Positions 58,563 to 64,000 of a stretch of 64,000 nt of DNA are shown here, piece by piece (the first letter of the stretch is position 1; each line of letters begins with the position of its first letter). This DNA comes from Phlebotomus papatasi. Taxonomy: Eukaryota; Arthropoda; Insecta; Diptera; Psychodidae. The notes beneath the pieces are model-generated. The model worked only from the letters and a program-made list of their open reading frames with translations. It was not told where the DNA came from and ran no database searches. The position numbers and the translations under genes are program-made. Location of the stretch: assembly GCF_024763615.1 (NCBI RefSeq), contig NC_077223.1:81592627-81656626 (forward strand), in the 5' to 3' direction.

Positions 58563-61500
58563 CTTGTTTTGTAATTTTTCCGAGGAAATATTCAGTTGAA
58601 TATCTGAAAATTTCCAATTTATTTGTTTTTTGATCCATTCTTGATTTTGAATTCTTCTCATTCACTATTTTTATGTTTCTCTTTTTTCTTGAAATTTTTT
58701 TGATCACAATAAAGAAGGATGACCCTATTTTTTGTGATTAAATAAAGTAATAATAGTAATTATTGTTTAATTTTAATTTAATATATTTCAAAAATCTACA
58801 ACAAATAGGGTATAAACCTCTCACAATCGCGTGGCAAGATAAAATAATTTAAAGAGAAAAGAAAAAAATATAGATAAACAAGAAAATGCTTGATCAATAG
58901 GAGACAAAAAGTAAAATCTAATTAGCTAAGCCCAGATTGGAAATCTTGAAATTCTCCATCTCCATGGAGAGCAACGTGCTTCACTTATACAAAAGGCGAC
59001 TCCTTTTACAAAAAGAGTGCAGTAAAAAAATCTTGCTCTGCTCTAGGCACTCTAAGTATCCCTGAACCCAAGCCGAACCTTCCTTCGTAAAGAGGGAAGC
59101 CAGGTAATCAAGTGATCTAGTTGTCACCCAGGTGATCCAGTTACAGAAGGGCACGTATTTGAAGGAAGAACGGTAAATCGCAACCAACAAACACGTCCCT
59201 ATGAGGAGTAATGTGATCACGGGGACCAAGCGAGCAGATATACCTTACGCAGTTGTTAGAAGCTACTTATAACCAGTTAATCGTATCACTATCTGCAAAG
59301 AAAAAGAGCTCAGCTCCATTAGAGGCACTGAAGACTAATGGCAAGTTTTTTCCTACAGAGAATTGACTTATCATTCTGATATATTTCGAAATCGTGTAAT
59401 AAAAGCTATCTAAAAATACATACATAATTTCATAATTTTCGCCGAAATAATGCATGAACTACGAGCAAATTTGTTTAAGTCGTGATGCAATATCTGCAAA
59501 ATTTTTACAAGGAAAACTGAAAAAATAGCTTCACTTTTTATTAGGCTTGATGGACCCTTGGTTAGACTAATTTTGGAAGGGTCTATTTGATGGACTTTCA
59601 AAAAAAAATCATTTTGGTGGGTTTATTTAGCAAAATGTTAAAAATAAGTGTAAAAATATTTTTTGGGATTTTTTAATAGTTGTCCTGATTATATTGTTCA
59701 TCAAATTAAATAAATTATTGATTTCTAAGTATCAGATGTGCATGAAGTGCAGGAACCAGGAAGTGCTGGAAGTATTGCAACATTTTCGAAAGTGTTGCGA
59801 AGTTTTGGAAGTGCGAAGACCTCTTCCATGCAAATCGTGGAAGTGCCTGGAAGTGGTGTACACATTTTCATCCAAATATCTCCCCCTTGTGTCTTTTTCT
59901 TTTCTAAGATTTGGTATAATCATTGTCTTTGGATCTAAATAGTCCAATAAAGACTCAGTTTTCTGTATTGTATCCTTTAATGCGCTGCGATCGCCTTTTT
60001 TGTAGGCAATGGTATAGCCTTTAAACTACTTTTTTGCACTCTTCTTTTTCTTTCAGTGTTACCCTATCTTTGTATTTTAGGTAGCGAAGCTTTTATATTT
60101 ACAATTTGTTTTCAAGTTGAGCAATTTGCTAAAGGAATATTTAAAATCTGGATTTTAGAGTGATTTACAGGAAGGTGCTTTTTGACTGTATTGTGCTTCA
60201 AAATCAACTTCGAATCGTAATTGATTGGGTTGGGAAAAGTTTAAATCTCCGAAGGAAGGATATAATGCGTATAAATTCACTCCTCAAATGAGTCACTGGG
60301 GCATGTATCCCCCGAAAACTCCGGCAACTTTCTCAACTTGAAATTTATAGATTGGGGACTTGGATCTGGGAGATGTTTATGGTCTTATTTGTCGTCATTT
60401 GGTGACCTTTACGCCTTTCTGCTGAGTACAATCCATTTGGGTGTGCCCCTACTTTTGACATGTCGAACAGTCTTTTACGCCAACATCAAAGTCTCGTATT
60501 GGGGAGAAAGAGTATGTTGAATAAGTAATTATTGTATTTATTGTCTACAGAGGCGTCTAATTACTTTCATTGTTTAATAGCTATTGTTGTCTTTGGTGTT
60601 TGTTCAATCGGATTGTGCTTCGACATGTTCACGCCATTCTTGGGAATTTCACCCAGTTAATGATCTCTGCTGGAAATTGTTCCAAAACTTAAATGTGGGT
60701 GGCACAGAAATTACCACATTCCCGCTGGATTGACTCGATTTCATTCATTTTGCACTTCCCCAGGAAGGCAAATGGGAGGAATTTATGTCAGTGGCAGAAG
60801 TGGATCAAGCAGAATAAATCACGAAAGTGTGCACCAGAGAGACAAGATGGATTTTAGAAGGGGAGGAAGAGTCAAGCACAATGGCACATGAAAAAGGCGG
60901 GAAATGCACCTGAAGGGAAAATACTGCATATAAATACAATGTCTTTAATTCCACAAGAAATTCTTCTCTCAAACCTCCAGAATTTTCCTGAAAATCTTCT
61001 AGACTTTCGCTTGAGAGTCAAAAGTTTGTTTCCAAAAGTGCAACATGGAATGATTAAATAATAGTTTTCCACTCTATATCCCGTCAGACAGTGGCTAAGT
61101 TATGGAGTTCCGCATATTTCAAGGACTTTCTGGTCTAAATCCCAAACTCAGGCACAAAAGTCCTGTTTCACCCAGATGGATGATGATGAAGAAGTGAAAA
61201 AGTCACAATGGGTCTGGTGTGCAAAATATGCCGACAATGAAAACTTTTGCACATTCTAAAGTGAAACTTTGTCACATTCTTTTTTTTTACATCGTCTTAG
61301 TGGAAAACTTTTCCTCAAACTTCCTGCTGAGAAAAGGTGAAAATAAGAAATCCTATGTCGTAATTTTGAATTGGGAATTTTCCGTTGAAGAAATAAAAAA
61401 CACTGTGGGGTAGTATGAGACAGTTGTTTTTTAGAAAATTGCATTAAACTTTTATTTGCTCTGAGACACTTCTCTGTCCAAGCAAGAAATTGTCTACGAA

Positions 61501-62039
61501 ATTTCTTATAACCAGCTTATTATGCGTTTATTTGCAATGATAATTTTTAGCAGAAAAATAAGAGTAAAATGTTCTAAAAAATTACACTTGGAGCCCTAGA
61601 GCAAAATAATTCCCTGAAATAAAAGTCTGAAATAAAGGTTTCAGAAGTAATTTCAATAGTTTTAGTAGAGTGAAACTTCTAGTAATGCGGAATTTAAGAA
61701 ATTTGTTTTAGTACAATTAATACAAAAACCTTGTACTAATAACTCCTATTTTATTTGAAGGATCAAGAATTTTCGACAAATAGTTATGGGAATGACAAGG
61801 ATTAATTTAAATAGCAATGGTGATAACACATTACAGGTTATAAAATTATTACACAGAAAATATTGAAAAAAGTATTCAAAATTTAGTATGCACTGTGTGT
61901 GTACTAAAACATGTTTAGTGTAAATCAAGGAAATAACTATTAATGCCAGCTTAGAAAATGTCTTGAAGCTTTTAAAAGAGCATGAAAGTCTAGGTGGTGA
62001 GTTAGAAAAATATCAATTTTAAGGTAATTAGTACAAGTT
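58563..62039. other. Non-coding, mostly unique
   Basis: 59740-59860 repeats GTGCTGGAAGT / GTTTTGGAAGTGCG words (short imperfect array). 60240-61440 is less AT-rich without a supportable exon. Confidence 0.35.
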
Positions 62040-63048
62040 AGGGGAATGTAGGCAGCCTTCGCACATTTTTCCGTGGTTCATATTCAGGACTTTTTTCTGA
62101 CTAAACTGTAAAATTGGCAGTGAATTGCACTACACCAAAAAGTTCTCTGATCTTTTAGGTTTCTATGCATGTCTAGTTCACTATCACAGAATTGTTGGTT
62201 TTTTCTGGACAGGAAAATGAAAAAAAAAATGACGATCTGTGCGATTCTTGCCCCCGGGGGCAGCGTTCACACGATGGGGGTTTGGGTTCGTCATTGCTTT
62301 TTTTCTCGAAATAAATTTTATCTACAATTAAAAATTATTTTCCGATTGTTACACTGTACCCCCGCCCCCCATGAACCCGCGGAAACTAACACTACACTAA
62401 AAGAAGATCTTTAAAACACCTTTTTTCACATTTTCTGGAGCACTGTTTTTTCTTTCAAATGAATATTGAAAAATCGACTATGAACATGTTCATACGGTTC
62501 ACACTGTCAATAACCGTCGTCTCATGGAAATAGGAAGGAGACTATACGCCTGTCGAAGAGGAAATGACCACAAATGTCTCACTGTGGCTTATGAGGCTTT
62601 AGTGAGGTTATGATTTTCAAGCTGAAGTTGTCTGATAGATGTGCGAACGCTCACACATTCAGTGTTTGAAACCACACACAGTGTAGTACTTGCGAATTTT
62701 CCGCCACCGTGAAAATAATTTCCCTCCGATGCAAAAAATTATGACGTAAATATCATCTCAGGTATACTCTTCATCCACTGTGTAAGTGATTCTTTTTAGA
62801 AATGAATTTAACTATGAGAAATTAAATGAAATGTGCGCCATCAAAATTACCCATTTCGGGCCAATTTTCCATTTGTGGTCCTAGCACCTAGGAAGGAATG
62901 GCTTGGCTGCCTATTTTTACAATGAAGATAAAGTTCATAAATACTTAACTTATGGCTAAAAAATGCGGAACCAACTCTTTAGAAATAAAGAGAAAATTCG
63001 CATCGTTCGAAAGCTCACACGTGCGAAGCCTGCCTACATTTCCCAAAA
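62040..63048. mobile_element. 1.0 kb element, TIR GGGGAATGTAGGCAGCCTTC
   Basis: GGGGAATGTAGGCAGCCTTC + GCAC at the left and GTGCGAAGCCTGCCTACATT + TCCC at the right. About 24 bases inverted with two differences. The interior has CGCTCACACATTC and TTCACACG words but no transposase frame. Confidence 0.75.
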
Positions 63049-63159
63049 TTCGATGCCAAACCTGCATAATTCAATTGTTTTCTGAAGAAAATTAAATGTC
63101 GGCGAAGGCTTTCGGGCTTTGCATAAGCTCTGCCTTTAAAAATGTCTCATTTTTTCTAT

Positions 63160-63262
63160 ATTGTCATAGATAGGTCAAATTCATTAAAGAAATATGGGAA
63201 AAATATGAAGTGTTCGAAGCCAGGGTGTGTATGAAACCTGAAAGTCTTCCTATATATTCATG
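63160..63262 (+). mobile_element. 3' fragment of the same LINE family
   Basis: The sequence around ATTAAAGAAATATGGGAAAA and GAAGTGTTCGAAGCC matches the - strand of 44010-44110 closely (CATTAAAGGAATATGGAAAA there, then AAGTGTTTGAAGC and the shared GAAAGNCTTCC..TATAT). It is a short truncated copy in the orientation opposite to the 44 kb copy. Confidence 0.65.
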
Positions 63263-63269
63263 AAAAATT

Positions 63270-64000
63270 TAATTTTAAATATTAAGTATGATTTTGAAGA
63301 TTCGACTTCTGAGTTTGAATTTGTAATTGAACTTCAAAGCTTTACTTTGTAGAATTCACTTTCAAAGCGTGATATTGAATGTCTCCTACTCCTAAACTTG
63401 GTTTTAAAGGTCTAATATTAAAGCTTGATTTTGATGGTCCATCTCCTAAGCTTGATTTGAAGAGGGCCAACTTAAAAGCTTAATTTTGAAGAGTTCAACT
63501 TCAACACTCGATCTTGATAGTCTAACTTCAGAGCTTGATAACTAAAGGTCCAACTTCAAAACTTTATTAAAGATCCCCTAAAGCTTGATTTTGATGGTCC
63601 CACTTATGAGCTTGATTTGGAGAGGTCCAACGTCAAACCTTAATGTTGAGGAGTTCAACTTCAAAATTCGATTTTGGTAGTCTAACTACAGGGAATCATT
63701 TTTAGAGGTTCAACTTGAAAGCTCGATTTTGATGGTCCCTTTTCGAAGCCCGATTTGTAAATATCCAACTTCAGAACTTTGAAACTGAATTTGGAAACTT
63801 TATGTTGATGGTCCAACTTCAGAGGTTGATTTGAAGAGATCTTACTTCTAAGCTTAATTTTTTGGGGTTTATCTTAAAAGTTTTATTTTTATGGTCTAAA
63901 ACTTGATTTTTGAAGGCCTAACATTTAACCCTGATTTAAGCCCTGTCATTAAATTATAGCTCGATTTTGAAGATCTCAGAGATCTCATTTATGAGTTTGA
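63270..64000 (+). repeat. Satellite with about 32 bp unit and 160 bp higher-order period
   Basis: Units such as AAGCTTGATTTTGATGGTCC and GAAGAGTTCAACTTCAA alternate. AAGCTTGATTTTGATGGTCC recurs exactly at 63421 and 63581 (160 apart), and GAGTTCAACTTCAA recurs at the same interval. The array continues past the window edge. Confidence 0.85.

Overview
The window is animal nuclear DNA. It is AT-rich, genes have introns with GT-AG ends, and most of it is transposon and satellite debris. The only large gene is the 3' half of Nedd4, a HECT-type E3 ubiquitin ligase, on the + strand. Its protein is insect-like, and the style of the repeats (very many TIR-flanked elements with TA or TTAA target sites, plus a tRNA-derived SINE) fits a fly or midge. 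A nematoceran such as a sand fly is a guess. There is one 500-base assembly gap (18202-18701).

Nedd4 (4335-17425): seven exons join in frame into 635 codons. They carry a low-complexity linker, two WW domains and a complete HECT domain. The catalytic cysteine codon is split by the last intron. The C2 domain and any further WW domain must lie 5' of the window, or this isoform starts at 4335. The introns are swollen: 4526-7357 holds a large hairpin and two other repeats, 8184-10962 a satellite of about 155 bp units, 11440-13550 a satellite of about 31 bp units, and 14021-17085 a stack of transposons inserted in one another.

17426-34 kb: Nedd4 3' flank, gap, non-autonomous DNA elements, a single-exon ORF for a small secreted cysteine-rich protein (23286-23735), a tRNA-derived SINE (a second copy lies at 468-826 on the other strand), and several MITE families.

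34-47 kb: a 2.2 kb element with subterminal repeats and a MITE inside it; a compound satellite (39876-41150) built from a repeated splice-donor-like motif and a 51 bp unit related to a local MITE; an element split by another MITE with a visible TAA duplication; an internally deleted mariner-like transposase; and a decayed LINE reverse transcriptase on the - strand.

47-64 kb: a possible terminal exon coding a membrane anchor (47553-47755), more TIR elements, a second large foldback sharing a short CTGAWGA...GAAA core with the first one, unique non-coding DNA, and the start of a 160 bp higher-order satellite that runs off the right edge.

No rRNA, functional tRNA, CRISPR array or bacterial-type operon is seen. 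Apart from Nedd4, the secreted-protein ORF and the membrane-anchor candidate, I found no convincing coding exons. Repeat boundaries were found by eye and are accurate to a few bases at clear TIRs, and to tens of bases elsewhere.
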